Assembly (NCBI GenBank): GCA_030526045.1
Contig: JAUNDN010000007.1
Coordinates: 1-40,501, forward strand
DNA: 40,501 nucleotides
Direction of reading: 5' to 3'
Origin: Bacillota bacterium
Lineage (GTDB): Bacteria > Bacillota > Clostridia > Lachnospirales > Lachnospiraceae
Below are positions 1 to 8,689 of the stretch, in pieces. Every line of letters starts with the position of its first letter. Position 1 is the first letter of the stretch. Under the pieces are notes generated by a model that worked only from the letters and a program-made list of their open reading frames with translations, ran no database searches and was not told the DNA's origin. A program made the position numbers and the translations under genes.

Positions 1-635
1 TACAGGGTGAAAGACAGTTTGCAAGAGACAATAAGTCTCTCGGACAGTTCAGACTGGACGGAATTCCTCCGGCAATGCGTGGCGTTCCTCAGATTGAGGT
101 TACTTTTGATATTGATGCTAACGGTATCGTTAATGTATCCGCAAAAGATCTTGGTACCGGTAAGGAACAGCATATTACCATTACAGCAAGCTCCAATATG
201 TCTGATGATGAAATTGACAAGGCCGTAAAGGAAGCTGCAGAATTCGAAGCACAGGATAAGAAGAGAAAAGAAGCTATTGATGCAAGAAACGAAGCAGATT
301 CCTTTGTATTCCAGACAGAAAAAGCACTGAATGAAGTGGGTGACAAGATTGATGCTTCTGAAAAGGCAACTGTAGAAGCTGATATGCAGGCAGTTAAGGA
401 TATTCTGGAAAGAACCAAGGATCAGGAGATGTCAGATTCTGATTTAGATGCGCTTAAAGCTGCTAAGGAAAAACTGACAACCAGTGCACAGGCTCTGTTT
501 ACCAAGATGTATGAGAACATGCAGCAGGCTGGCGGGGTAGGTCCTGACATGGGTGCCGGAGCAGCAGGCCCGGACATGAGTTCTGCTTCAGAACCTGCAG
601 ATGATGTAGTTGACGGAGACTACAAGGAGATTTAA
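1..635 (+). CDS. dnaK: Chaperone DnaK (Hsp70), C-terminal part, truncated by window edge
   Basis: The frame is open from base 3 and encodes the last about 210 residues of Hsp70. It begins in the beta-sandwich substrate-binding domain ([10 protein letters not shown], then [19 protein letters not shown] and [10 protein letters not shown], all classic DnaK), passes through the helical lid, and ends in a Gly/Ala/Met-rich tail closing with [11 protein letters not shown], the Firmicutes-type terminus. The ATPase domain lies outside the window. DnaK is the ATP-dependent cytoplasmic chaperone that works with DnaJ and GrpE. dnaJ follows after 42 bp on the same strand, the usual hrcA-grpE-dnaK-dnaJ order. 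No internal defect is visible. Identification is very secure. Confidence 0.97.
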   Translation, partial: QGERQFARDNKSLGQFRLDGIPPAMRGVPQIEVTFDIDANGIVNVSAKDLGTGKEQHITITASSNMSDDEIDKAVKEAAEFEAQDKKRKEAIDARNEADSFVFQTEKALNEVGDKIDASEKATVEADMQAVKDILERTKDQEMSDSDLDALKAAKEKLTTSAQALFTKMYENMQQAGGVGPDMGAGAAGPDMSSASEPADDVVDGDYKEI

Positions 636-677
636 GCCGCATGCGACAATCTTTAATAACATGCAGGAGGGAGTAAG

Positions 678-1838
678 ATGGCAGAGCAGAAACGTGACTA
701 TTATGAGGTTCTTGGAATTGATAAGAACGCAGACGATGCCACCATCAAAAAAGCATATAGAGTTTTAGCCAAAAAGTATCACCCGGATATGAATCCGGGT
801 GATGCTGAGGCTGAGAAGAAATTTAAAGAAGCATCTGAAGCCTATGCTATCTTAAGTGATCCGGAAAAGAGGAAGCAGTATGATCAGTTTGGTCATGCTG
901 CATTTGAAGGTGGCGGTGGCGGATACGGCGGCTTTGATTTTAACAGTGCAGATTTCAGCGACATTTTTGGTGATATTTTCGGTGATTTCTTTGGCGGTGG
1001 TCGAAGAAGCAGAGGTAACAATGGCCCAATGAAGGGGGCTAACATCAGAACCAGTGTAAGAATTACTTTTGAAGAGGCTGTATTTGGTGTTGATAAGGAA
1101 ATTGAACTGACTCTGAAAGATGAATGTAAGACTTGTCACGGAAGTGGAGCTAAACCGGGAACCAGTTCGGAAACCTGCTCTAAATGCGGGGGAAAAGGAC
1201 AGGTGGTATTTACCCAGCAGTCTTTCTTTGGTACAGTCAGAAATGTGCAGACTTGTCCTGAGTGTAACGGAACCGGTAAGGTAATTAAAGAAAAATGTAT
1301 TGACTGCCACGGATCAGGTTACACGGCAAGCCGTAAAAAGATACAGGTATCCATTCCTGCAGGTATTGATAACGGACAGAGCGTCCGCATCAGAGAAAAG
1401 GGAGAACCGGGCGTAAACGGAGGACCAAGGGGAGATCTCCTTGTTGAAGTGATTGTAGGTCGTCATCCGATTTTCCAGAGACAGGATTACAATATTTATT
1501 CAACGGTACCGATCTCTTTTGCAGTAGCTGCGCTTGGCGGAGAGGTCATCATAGATACTGTGGATGGTAAAGTGGTTTATGAGGTTAAGGCAGGAACACA
1601 GACTGATACTAGGGTTCGTTTAAAGGGCAAGGGTGTTCCGACACTTCGAAATAAAGAGGTACGCGGAGATCATTATGTAACACTGGTAGTTCAGACACCT
1701 GAAAAGCTTTCTCATGAGGCTAAGGAACTATTACGTCAGTTTGACGCGGCAACGGGTGACAGCCTGAATGTTGCCAAAAGCGCTCAGGCAGAAAAGAGTG
1801 ATCCCAAGGATACGAAGAAAAAGAAATTCTGGAAATAA
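678..1838 (+). CDS. dnaJ: Chaperone DnaJ (Hsp40)
   Basis: A 386-residue type I J-protein, normal length. The J domain (residues 1-70) carries the HPD motif at 35-37 that stimulates DnaK ATPase activity. A Gly/Phe-rich linker follows (about 75-115), then a zinc-finger region with four CxxCxGxG repeats ([32 protein letters not shown]), then the C-terminal substrate-binding domains and a Lys-rich tail. The ATG is preceded by AGGAGG at good spacing. It lies 42 bp after dnaK and ends just before an intrinsic terminator, so it is the last gene of the heat-shock operon. Confidence 0.98.
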   Translation: MAEQKRDYYEVLGIDKNADDATIKKAYRVLAKKYHPDMNPGDAEAEKKFKEASEAYAILSDPEKRKQYDQFGHAAFEGGGGGYGGFDFNSADFSDIFGDIFGDFFGGGRRSRGNNGPMKGANIRTSVRITFEEAVFGVDKEIELTLKDECKTCHGSGAKPGTSSETCSKCGGKGQVVFTQQSFFGTVRNVQTCPECNGTGKVIKEKCIDCHGSGYTASRKKIQVSIPAGIDNGQSVRIREKGEPGVNGGPRGDLLVEVIVGRHPIFQRQDYNIYSTVPISFAVAALGGEVIIDTVDGKVVYEVKAGTQTDTRVRLKGKGVPTLRNKEVRGDHYVTLVVQTPEKLSHEAKELLRQFDAATGDSLNVAKSAQAEKSDPKDTKKKKFWK

Positions 1839-1847
1839 AGAAATAGA

Positions 1848-1880
1848 AAAGAGTTCCCATGTGGAACTCTTTGTTGCGTA
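1848..1880 (+). terminator. Intrinsic terminator after dnaJ
   Basis: A perfect 10-bp inverted repeat, AAAGAGTTCC (1848-1857) and GGAACTCTTT (1863-1872), with a 5-base loop. The T run is short. It starts 10 bases after the dnaJ stop and fits the end of the dnaK-dnaJ transcript. Confidence 0.8.
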
Positions 1881-1908
1881 ATTAGATTAGATTTGGTTGG
1901 GAAAAAGG

Positions 1909-2619
1909 ATGCAGGACTTTACAGCAATTGATGTAGAAACCACGGGACTGAACCCGAAAACGGAAAAAATCATTGAAGTGGGAGCTGTCAAGGTAAGAAA
2001 TGGGAAAATAGTAGAAAGATTTGATAGTCTTGTCCATCCGGGCAGGCGGCTGGAGGAGAGAATTACTGAGCTGACAGGCATTACGGATGAGATGCTGAAG
2101 GATGCGCCTCTTCCCGAAAAGGTGATTCCGGAAATTCTTGATTTCATTGGCGGGGATATATTGCTGGGACACAGCATTATGTTTGACTATTCCTTTCTAA
2201 AACGTGCAGCAGTCAATCTGGGGCTTATGAAGAGCAAGGATAATGGGTACGGCATTGATACGCTGAAAATAGCCAGATGCTGTTTAAGAGAACTGGAGAG
2301 CAGAAGTTTGCCGTTTCTGTGTAATTATTATGAAATTCCCCATGAGGCACACCGCGCGGAAAAGGATGCGGAGGCAACAGCACTTCTTTACGGAAAGCTT
2401 GTGGAGGAATTTGGGAAAACTGCGGAGAGCAGTCTCTTTGCTCCTATACAACTGGTGTATCAGATCAAGAGGGAGGCGCCTGCCAATAAGGCGCAAAAAG
2501 AGCGGTTATATCTTCTTGTCCAAAAGCATAAACTGGTAATAGACTATGAGATAGACAGGCTTACCAGAAATGAAGCAAGCAGGCTGATCGACAAAATTAT
2601 TTTAAAGTATGGAAGATAA
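1909..2619 (+). CDS. DnaQ-like 3'-5' exonuclease (DEDDh, PolC/epsilon type)
   Basis: About 236 residues from the ATG at 1909, which has GGGA-AAAAGG just upstream; a TTG at 1897 would add four residues and has a poorer ribosome site. The DEDD motifs are clear: Exo I DVETTGL near the N-terminus, Exo II in HSIMFDYSFL, and Exo III HRAEKDAEAT near residue 150, making it a DEDDh enzyme with two-metal catalysis. The C-terminal 60 residues form a small helical domain with an EASRLID motif. It lacks a polymerase domain, so it is a stand-alone exonuclease that could act in proofreading, repair or RNA/DNA trimming. It stands between the dnaJ terminator and a convergent gene, with no obvious partner. Confidence 0.88.
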   Translation: MQDFTAIDVETTGLNPKTEKIIEVGAVKVRNGKIVERFDSLVHPGRRLEERITELTGITDEMLKDAPLPEKVIPEILDFIGGDILLGHSIMFDYSFLKRAAVNLGLMKSKDNGYGIDTLKIARCCLRELESRSLPFLCNYYEIPHEAHRAEKDAEATALLYGKLVEEFGKTAESSLFAPIQLVYQIKREAPANKAQKERLYLLVQKHKLVIDYEIDRLTRNEASRLIDKIILKYGR

Positions 2620-2642
2620 TCATGTTGCTGGGAGGAAACTGT

Positions 2643-3257
2643 TCAGTCAGTCTGACAGCGTTCCTTCAGCATATCGATGATCCGGCCCTTCAGTGTGGAG
2701 TTCAGTTCCTGCGCGATGGGAATGAGCTGTCTTATTTTTTCAGGTTTCTTCTGTTCCAGATAAATCGAAGACAGAAGGCGGTAAGAGCTGCTTAAGTCTG
2801 TCCGTGTTTTTACGGCGAATTCCAGGATCTGTTGTGCTTCCTCCACATAGCCGTTTTTATGGAGTGCTTCTGCCCATGCCTGAAGTGTGCGGACCAGAAG
2901 AGTATAGTGCTGATCATAGCGTGAGAGAAGATCAATGTTGGGAGCGCCATATTTCAATTTGAGATCAGTATTGCTGATACCCGTCAGATTTACGATAGGC
3001 TTCCCTGCAAGCTCATTCAATGTCTCATGATATTCGACTATTTGGGGATCGTCACACAATACATCCATGGGAAGGTTTTCGAACGGTATTTTGATGTAGT
3101 CAAGCTCGTCTAAGGATTTGCGCCGCGTTGCATTTGCAGCAGCCTCTTTTTTCCAGAACTCTTCATTGGCTTTTGCTTCCTGGTTTCTATGCTTATGAAG
3201 CTCATATCCAAGCCAGATGCAGAAGACGATAAAACTTGCAAAAAACGGGAATTTCAT
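2643..3257 (-). CDS. Membrane-anchored protein with TPR-like helical repeats, function unknown
   Basis: I chose the ATG at 3257, preceded by AAAGGA at suitable spacing, giving 204 residues; an upstream in-frame start would add 13 residues running back toward the divergent gene. One N-terminal hydrophobic segment (about residues 4-21) is followed by a charged linker and a helical C-terminal half. That half contains repeat-like segments (LVRTLQAWAEALHKNGYVEEA, then SYRLLSSIYLEQKKPEKI) that look like degenerate TPRs. The helical part probably scaffolds protein contacts on one face of the membrane. No enzymatic motif is visible. It ends 23 bp from the convergent exonuclease gene. Confidence 0.72.
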   Translation of the reverse strand: MKFPFFASFIVFCIWLGYELHKHRNQEAKANEEFWKKEAAANATRRKSLDELDYIKIPFENLPMDVLCDDPQIVEYHETLNELAGKPIVNLTGISNTDLKLKYGAPNIDLLSRYDQHYTLLVRTLQAWAEALHKNGYVEEAQQILEFAVKTRTDLSSSYRLLSSIYLEQKKPEKIRQLIPIAQELNSTLKGRIIDMLKERCQTD

Positions 3258-3297
3258 ATATAATATCCTTTCAAAGATGTATACTTGGAGGTACAAA

Positions 3298-3402
3298 ATG
3301 TTTAATCCTTATAATAATAAAACAAAGAAAATTGTATCGGCAGTAATTGTAATTATACTGGTACTTGCTATGGTTATTCCAACTATAGCATCTTTTCTCT
3401 AG
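3298..3402 (+). CDS. 34-residue single-span membrane peptide
   Basis: The peptide starts MFNPYNNKTKK and continues with one hydrophobic segment of about 20 residues ending ASFL. The ATG at 3298 has a good ribosome site (TGGAGG, 7 bases upstream), which argues that it is translated. The layout, a short basic N-terminus followed by one transmembrane helix and almost no tail, resembles small membrane peptides common in Lachnospiraceae. I cannot name a family with confidence. It is divergent from the helical-repeat gene, only 40 bp away, and 65 bp upstream of the VanW gene. Confidence 0.7.
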   Translation: MFNPYNNKTKKIVSAVIVIILVLAMVIPTIASFL

Positions 3403-3467
3403 TAAGGCAATCGGGGAGTACAGTGTGAATTTATTCACGCTATTTATGGAAAGGTGCAATTATCATA

Positions 3468-5027
3468 ATGAAAAGGTTTATTAAGGGAATGCTTTGTATC
3501 TGCTTGGGATTCCTATTTTTTTCGGTAACAGGGATTTCTGTCAGAGCAGAGGAGGAAAATCAGATACTTCCGGGTATTTACGTGGAAGACATGTCACTGG
3601 AGGGAAAGACTGCCGGAGAAGCCAGAAAAATGCTGGAAGATTATGTGGCAGAGCTTTGTAATAAAGAAATTACACTGGTAGCAGTAGATGGTAAGAGTGT
3701 GGTTATTTCACCTATGGATATTGGTTTTTCCTGGAGCAATCCGGAAATTGTGGATGAGGCAGCGCAGATTGGCCAGGGCGGAAATGTGGTACAGCGTTAT
3801 AAGGCTGTAAAGGATCTGGAATATAAAAATATTGTTTATGAGCTTGAATTTGATATTGACAGAGAATTGACTGCCGGGGTACTCAAGGAGCAATGTGCTG
3901 TCTTTAATCAGGAAGCAATGGATGCAACACTTACAAGGGAAAATGAGGAATTTATCATACATCCCGGGCAGAGCGGTCTGATAGTGGATGAAGCGGCATC
4001 GGCAGAGCATTTACAAACGTTTTTGAATGAGGCCTGGAACGGAGAAGATGCTTCCGTAGAGCTTGTTGTAATAGTGGATGAATCCAGGGGCTCACAGGAA
4101 GAGCTTATGAAGGTTAAGGATGTTCTTGGTACCTTTTCTACAAGCTTTAAGACCTCGGGTTCTTCCAGAAGTGCTAATGTGCGAAATGGTTGTTCTTTGA
4201 TAAATGGCACTACTGTATATCCGGGGGAGGAGTTTTCCACATATGAAACGGTTTCTCCCTTCAGTACAGAAAATGGCTACTATATGGCTGGCTCCTATTT
4301 GAACGGACAGGTAGTGGACAGTCTTGGGGGTGGAATCTGTCAGGTTTCCACAACGCTCTATAATGCTGTTCTGCTTGCAGAATTGGAGGTTACGGAAAGA
4401 CATAATCATTCCATGATTGTGACTTATGTTGATCCTTCTGCGGATGCGGCAATTGCAGAGTCTTCAGGAAAGGATTTCAAGTTTGTCAATAACACGGATG
4501 CACCGATCTATATAGAGGGGTATACCACGGACGATAAACAGATTTTCTTCACGATCTATGGTATGGAAACCAGAGACAGTTCCCGTCAGGTCAGCTATGA
4601 GAGTGAGGTGACCAGCAGAACTTATCCCGATACGGAAGTGATTTACACGGATCCGGCAGCACCGATCGGATCAATTTCAGTTCAGTCCGCGCATGTCGGT
4701 TATAAGGCAAATCTTTGGAAGGTTGTAACGGAGAACGGGCAGGAAATCAGCAGAGAAATGGTGAATTCCAGCTCCTATAAGATGGTACCCAGATATGCAA
4801 CAGTAGGAGTAGCTACGGCAGATCCCAACGCATATAATCAAATCATGGAAGCGGTGGCTACCAATAATATAGACCATGTAAAGGGTGTTGCAGCGGCCTT
4901 AGCAGCAACTGCTGCGCCACCGGCAGAAACACCTTCTGCGCCTACTCCGGAGCAGCAGGCAGCTCCACCGGCAGCAGAACAGCCGGCACCATCTGCGGAA
5001 GAGCAGCCGGCACCTGTGACAGAGTAA
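3468..5027 (+). CDS. VanW-family exported wall protein (YoaR-like)
   Basis: 519 residues with an N-terminal signal peptide (basic MKRFIKG, hydrophobic core to about residue 22, cleavage probably near VRA-EE). Two repeats resembling the putative peptidoglycan-binding domain (PG_binding_4) occupy about 35-205. The VanW domain spans about 225-360 with its hallmark GGGICQVSTTLYNA at 287-300 and an RHNHS motif shortly after. A beta-rich, G5-like segment may follow (about 375-455), and the last 55 residues are a Pro/Ala/Glu-rich tail typical of wall-spanning linkers. VanW proteins occur in some vancomycin resistance clusters, but most are general envelope proteins of unknown activity. Nothing here indicates resistance: no vanA/H/X/S/R genes are nearby. 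Confidence 0.88.
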   Translation: MKRFIKGMLCICLGFLFFSVTGISVRAEEENQILPGIYVEDMSLEGKTAGEARKMLEDYVAELCNKEITLVAVDGKSVVISPMDIGFSWSNPEIVDEAAQIGQGGNVVQRYKAVKDLEYKNIVYELEFDIDRELTAGVLKEQCAVFNQEAMDATLTRENEEFIIHPGQSGLIVDEAASAEHLQTFLNEAWNGEDASVELVVIVDESRGSQEELMKVKDVLGTFSTSFKTSGSSRSANVRNGCSLINGTTVYPGEEFSTYETVSPFSTENGYYMAGSYLNGQVVDSLGGGICQVSTTLYNAVLLAELEVTERHNHSMIVTYVDPSADAAIAESSGKDFKFVNNTDAPIYIEGYTTDDKQIFFTIYGMETRDSSRQVSYESEVTSRTYPDTEVIYTDPAAPIGSISVQSAHVGYKANLWKVVTENGQEISREMVNSSSYKMVPRYATVGVATADPNAYNQIMEAVATNNIDHVKGVAAALAATAAPPAETPSAPTPEQQAAPPAAEQPAPSAEEQPAPVTE

Positions 5028-5088
5028 CCCTTTGCGGATATTTGAGAGCAAAGCCTTAAAGAATGCCCATGGCAGAAAAGGGGCAGTT

Positions 5089-6093
5089 ATGAGAACAGGA
5101 AAAATATCAGAGAGCATCTTAAAGCGCTCGATATTGAGACAGATTAAAAATGATAGAGATGAAATTAGAAAAGGTGCAGGAGTGGGAGAAGACTGCGCCT
5201 TTTTCACGTGGAAGAGTTCTGCTTCCATGGAAGATACCGGGCAGGACAGACTTGCAGTGTCTACCCAGACAATAACATTTCCGGTTTGGAGAGCCGGGTA
5301 TCTGGCGGTTATGGCGGCTGCAAATAATCTGGCGGCATCCGGTGCACAGCCCCTGGCAGTAACGCTTGCATTGACATTCCCGCCGGATGCGGAGGAAGCA
5401 TCCCTGAAGGAAACCATGAGACAGGCAGAAAACTGCTGCGCAGAACTGGATATCCAAATAGTGGGAGGACACACCGAGGTCAGTCAGGCAGTGAACAGTC
5501 CGGTCATTTCTGCAACAGTAATGGGAAAGGTCATGAAACCGGAAGCAGAGAAAAGAGATGCAGCGCAAATGGACATTGTCATGAGCAAATGGATCGGACT
5601 GGAAGGAACGGCGATTCTCGCGGATGAGAAGGAAAAAGAGCTTACGGAGCGATATCCGGTCAGCCTGATTCAGGTGGCGAAGGAATGCGGGAACTATCTG
5701 TCGATTGCCTCGGAGGCAGCCATAGCGCTTAAGTCCGGCGTTTATGCAATGCATGATGTGAGAAATGGTGGTGTCTTCGGTGCATTGTGGGAATTATCCC
5801 GAAAAATAGGCGTTGGACTGAACATAGATTTGAAAAAGATCCCGGTTCGGCAGGAAACCATTGAAATTTGTGAATTTTATGATCTGAACCCTTATGAATT
5901 TCTGTCAGGAGGAGCTCTTTTGATGGTGACGGAAGACGGAGATGCGCTGGTGGAGGCACTTGAGCAGGAAGGGATATCCGCAGCGGTAATTGGGATGACT
6001 ACCGGCGGAAATGATAAGATCATCAGGAATCAGGACGAGACAAGGTACCTGGAGCCTACCGCCCCGGATGAAATATGGAAAATAGATTTTTGA
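5089..6093 (+). CDS. AIR synthase-related (PurM/HypE/ThiL-fold) protein
   Basis: 334 residues from the ATG at 5089, preceded by AAAAGGGG; an upstream TTG would add 19 residues of un-family-like sequence. The PurM N-terminal domain shows GAGVGEDCAF (about 30-39, nucleotide/metal-binding acidic region) and the GGHTEVS motif, followed by the PurM C-terminal domain with HDVRNGGVFGALWE and the Gly-rich LSGGALL. HypE ends in a catalytic Cys that accepts the carbamoyl group; this protein ends KIDF without it and has no hyp neighbours. The family probably binds ATP and a small substrate, but its reaction is unknown. It is 15 bp upstream of an Lrp-type regulator and co-directional with an aminotransferase. 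Confidence 0.8.
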   Translation: MRTGKISESILKRSILRQIKNDRDEIRKGAGVGEDCAFFTWKSSASMEDTGQDRLAVSTQTITFPVWRAGYLAVMAAANNLAASGAQPLAVTLALTFPPDAEEASLKETMRQAENCCAELDIQIVGGHTEVSQAVNSPVISATVMGKVMKPEAEKRDAAQMDIVMSKWIGLEGTAILADEKEKELTERYPVSLIQVAKECGNYLSIASEAAIALKSGVYAMHDVRNGGVFGALWELSRKIGVGLNIDLKKIPVRQETIEICEFYDLNPYEFLSGGALLMVTEDGDALVEALEQEGISAAVIGMTTGGNDKIIRNQDETRYLEPTAPDEIWKIDF

Positions 6094-6108
6094 TAAGGAG
6101 GAACAACA

Positions 6109-6591
6109 ATGAGAGAACAGATTTTGTCTATCATAGAGAAGAACAGCAGAATTGATATCAAGGAGTTGGCTGTCATTCTGGGAATTGAGGAAATTGATGT
6201 TGCCAATGAGCTTAAGGCTTTAGAGGAGGAGGGCGTTATTTGCGGTTATCATACCATGATTGACTGGGAAAAAACCTCCATAGAGAAGGTGACTGCACTG
6301 ATTGAGGTAAGAATTACACCTCAGCGTGGACAGGGCTATGACAATATTGCAGAAAGAATTTATAAATATCCCGAGGTAAACAGCGTTTATCTGATTTCAG
6401 GCGGATATGATCTTCTGGTTACCCTGGAAGGAAAATCTCTGAAGGCTGTTTCCAGCTTTGTATCAGATAAGCTTTCCACACTGGATGGCGTTCTTAGCAC
6501 GGCAACCCATTTTATATTAAAAAAATATAAGGACCACGGAACGATTTTGACTAAGAAATATGAAGATACAAGGGAGAAGGTTACGCCATGA
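6109..6591 (+). CDS. Lrp/AsnC-family transcriptional regulator
   Basis: 160 residues, normal for Lrp/AsnC. The N-terminal helix-turn-helix lies at about residues 1-50 (IDIKELAVILGIEEIDVANELKALEEEGVI in pieces) and the C-terminal RAM/ASND effector-binding domain follows (LIEVRITPQRGQGYDNIAERI, VNSVYLISGGYDLLV). Such proteins form dimers or octamers and sense amino acids. The start has an AAGGAGG site. Its stop overlaps the aminotransferase start by 4 bases (ATGA), so the two are translationally coupled. It probably responds to a substrate or product of the neighbouring enzyme; the ligand is unknown. Confidence 0.93.
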   Translation: MREQILSIIEKNSRIDIKELAVILGIEEIDVANELKALEEEGVICGYHTMIDWEKTSIEKVTALIEVRITPQRGQGYDNIAERIYKYPEVNSVYLISGGYDLLVTLEGKSLKAVSSFVSDKLSTLDGVLSTATHFILKKYKDHGTILTKKYEDTREKVTP

Positions 6592-7760
6592 GAAATCCGT
6601 TATCAGATAAGATTACCACAATCAAGCCCTCCGGTATCCGCAAATTCTTTGATATTGTAAATGAGATGGAGGATGCCATTTCCCTGGGTGTGGGCGAACC
6701 GGATTTTGATACGCCCTGGCACATCAGGGATGAAGGAATTTATTCCCTGGAAAAGGGAAGAACCTTTTATACCTCAAATGCAGGCTTAAAGGAACTGCGA
6801 ACAGAAATAGTAAAATACATACAAAGAACGCAGGGTGTTTCCTATGACCCCATGAAGGAGGTTCTGGTAACGGTTGGGGGCTCTGAGGCAATTGATCTGG
6901 CACTTCGCGCCATGGTCAATCCGGGAGATGAGGTTTTGGTTCCACAACCCAGCTATGTATCCTATGAACCCTGTGCGATTCTGGCTGATGCGGTTCCGGT
7001 CATCATAGAATTGAAGGAAGAGAATGAATTTCGTCTGACAGCCAAGGAGCTTCGGGATGCAATCACGGATAAAACAAAGATACTGGTACTTCCTTTTCCG
7101 AACAATCCCACAGGAGCAATTATGGAGAAAAAGGATCTGGAGGAGATTGCAGAGGTTGTGAAAGAAAAGGATCTTTTTGTGATTTCCGACGAAATCTATG
7201 CAGAGCTTACCTACAAAGAAAAGCATGTGTCCATTGCAAGCCTTCCGGGCATGAAGGAGAGAACCATTCTCATCAACGGTTTTTCCAAGGCTTATGCTAT
7301 GACGGGGTGGAGACTCGGGTATGCCTGTGCCCCTGCGGTGATCATGGAGCAGATGATAAAGATTCATCAGTTTGCCATTATGTGTGCGCCTACCACCAGC
7401 CAGTATGCAGCTGTGGAAGCATTGAGGAATGGCGATGATGATGTGGCACAGATGAGAGAATCCTACAACCAGAGAAGAAGATATCTGATGCATGCCTTTC
7501 AGGAAATGGGGTTGAAATGCTTTGAGCCCTATGGTGCATTTTACGTGTTCCCGTGCATTAAAGAATTTGGCATGACCAGCGAGGAATTTGCAGAAAGATT
7601 GCTTCGGGAAGAGAAGGTTGCTGTCGTACCGGGAACAGCTTTTGGAGATTGTGGCGAGGGCTTCCTTCGAATATCCTATGCATATTCATTGGATAATCTG
7701 AAGATTGCAATGGAGAAAATCGGGCATTTCATCGAAAGAATGAGAGAAGAAAAGAAATAA
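6588..7760 (+). CDS. Class I/II PLP-dependent aminotransferase
   Basis: 390 residues, fold-type I. Visible are the N-terminal GVGEPDFDTP, the PNNPTGA substrate-carboxylate loop (about 171-177), DEIYAEL with the PLP-pyridine Asp (201), and NGFSKAYAMTGWRLGY with the Schiff-base Lys at 234. This is the AspC/PatA/MtnE-like family, which moves amino groups between aspartate, aromatic or branched amino acids and 2-oxo acids; the exact substrate cannot be read from sequence. It is the third gene of the AIR-synthase-like/Lrp operon and overlaps lrp by 4 bases. A large hairpin follows. Confidence 0.92.
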   Translation: MRNPLSDKITTIKPSGIRKFFDIVNEMEDAISLGVGEPDFDTPWHIRDEGIYSLEKGRTFYTSNAGLKELRTEIVKYIQRTQGVSYDPMKEVLVTVGGSEAIDLALRAMVNPGDEVLVPQPSYVSYEPCAILADAVPVIIELKEENEFRLTAKELRDAITDKTKILVLPFPNNPTGAIMEKKDLEEIAEVVKEKDLFVISDEIYAELTYKEKHVSIASLPGMKERTILINGFSKAYAMTGWRLGYACAPAVIMEQMIKIHQFAIMCAPTTSQYAAVEALRNGDDDVAQMRESYNQRRRYLMHAFQEMGLKCFEPYGAFYVFPCIKEFGMTSEEFAERLLREEKVAVVPGTAFGDCGEGFLRISYAYSLDNLKIAMEKIGHFIERMREEKK

Positions 7761-7771
7761 GATTTGAGAAA

Positions 7772-7835
7772 ATGCTAAAGATATAGGGATGCAGGCGGTG
7801 GACAGAATTGTCCGCCGCCTGTTGCAGTTTAGCAT
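7772..7835. terminator. Bidirectional terminator between convergent operons
   Basis: Two nested stems. The inner 13-bp stem is CAGGCGGTGGACA (7792-7804) with TGTCCGCCGCCTG (7809-7821), a 4-base loop and one G-U pair. The outer 8-bp stem is ATGCTAAA (7772-7779) with TTTAGCAT (7828-7835). It sits between the aminotransferase stop and the 3' end of the minus-strand lipoprotein gene, so it can serve both transcripts. Confidence 0.8.
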
Positions 7836-7851
7836 AAAAACGGAAATGATA

Positions 7852-8610
7852 CTATTCATTCAACTGATATTCAACAACAATACTGGCTTCTATCTGAATT
7901 TCTCCGGGCATGATACCGGTAGTATCTGCAAGCGAATATTCTGCTTCCTGCTTCATGGAGCGGGACATATTCGTCAAAGCAGTATCTGTATAGCGGGCTT
8001 CTGAATATCCACTGGTTTCCTGTATGCTGATTACATTACCTACAGTACAGCCCGCCGCCTGTGCCAGAACAGATGCCTTTTCATAGGCGGCAGAAACTGC
8101 GTTTGTCAATGCCTGTTGGTAGCTCTCATCGTATCTGCTTGCCATGTAAGTAATGGATTGGATTGTATTGATCCCGCCATCCACAGATTTTGCTAAAATA
8201 TTATCAAGTCCGTCAATCGGCAGATCTGAAACGGTCAAGGTGGTGGTGGCCTCATAGCCTGTAATGCGTGCCGTATTCCCACTATAATCATAAATCGGAT
8301 TCATATAGTAATCCGATGTCTGGATAGAGGCTTCTGCAACATTCAGACCTTTCAAAAGTTCAATAACCTGACTGACGGAAGCGGTGTTTTCCTGCTGGCA
8401 GGAAGCAGCATTCTTTGCTTGTGTACGGACAGAATAGACAATTTCTGCAATATCGGGAATGACAGTCACTTTTTCACTGCTGTTGACTGTGATCGCATTG
8501 CCTATGTAATAGGAAATATTTTTCTCAGATTCGGGAGATTTCTGACAGGCAACAAAAATACATGCGGTAACGGTGGTCAAAAGAACCGACAATAAAGCTT
8601 TTTTATTCAT
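7852..8610 (-). CDS. SIMPL (DUF541) domain lipoprotein
   Basis: 252 residues with a lipoprotein signal peptide (MNKK, hydrophobic core, lipobox FVAC with the lipidated Cys at 22). The mature part is a SIMPL domain, about residues 38-250, recognisable from its opening (ITVNSSEKVTVIPDIAEI), GYEATTTLTVSDL in the middle, and the closing IEASIVVEYQL. The family includes E. coli YggE and BP26 of Brucella, which form oligomeric rings; the function is unclear and has been linked to stress. It is the last gene of the minus-strand run that includes trmL, and its ribosome site lies in a potential hairpin (8617-8657). Confidence 0.87.
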   Translation of the reverse strand: MNKKALLSVLLTTVTACIFVACQKSPESEKNISYYIGNAITVNSSEKVTVIPDIAEIVYSVRTQAKNAASCQQENTASVSQVIELLKGLNVAEASIQTSDYYMNPIYDYSGNTARITGYEATTTLTVSDLPIDGLDNILAKSVDGGINTIQSITYMASRYDESYQQALTNAVSAAYEKASVLAQAAGCTVGNVISIQETSGYSEARYTDTALTNMSRSMKQEAEYSLADTTGIMPGEIQIEASIVVEYQLNE

Positions 8611-8616
8611 AAATAA

Positions 8617-8657
8617 ATCCTCCTTTATGTACTTGTAATGAAGATACGAAGGAGGAT
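8617..8657 (-). promoter_or_regulatory. Hairpin that can sequester the lipoprotein Shine-Dalgarno
   Basis: On the minus strand, ATCCTCCTT (8657-8649) is a perfect 9-base complement of AAGGAGGAT (8625-8617), which is the ribosome site of the SIMPL lipoprotein. The 23-base loop holds further short complementary pieces (GTA/TAC and CTT/AAG), so a longer imperfect hairpin can form. Pairing would hide the ribosome site; whether it is a switch or a weak intercistronic structure cannot be told. Confidence 0.5.
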
Positions 8658-8689
8658 GTCATTTTTTATGGAAGTATTTCTACTTATTC

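Noticed and set aside
2620-2642. Terminator between the convergent exonuclease and helical-repeat genes
   Set aside because: The 23-bp gap holds no stable inverted repeat with a T run.
3425-3438. GTGAAT-TT-ATTCAC palindrome before the VanW gene as a terminator or operator
   Set aside because: Only six base pairs with no T run, and no related copy seen nearby.
3468-5027. VanW protein as evidence for vancomycin resistance
   Set aside because: VanW domains are common in non-resistant Clostridia, and no vanHAX or vanRS genes are present.
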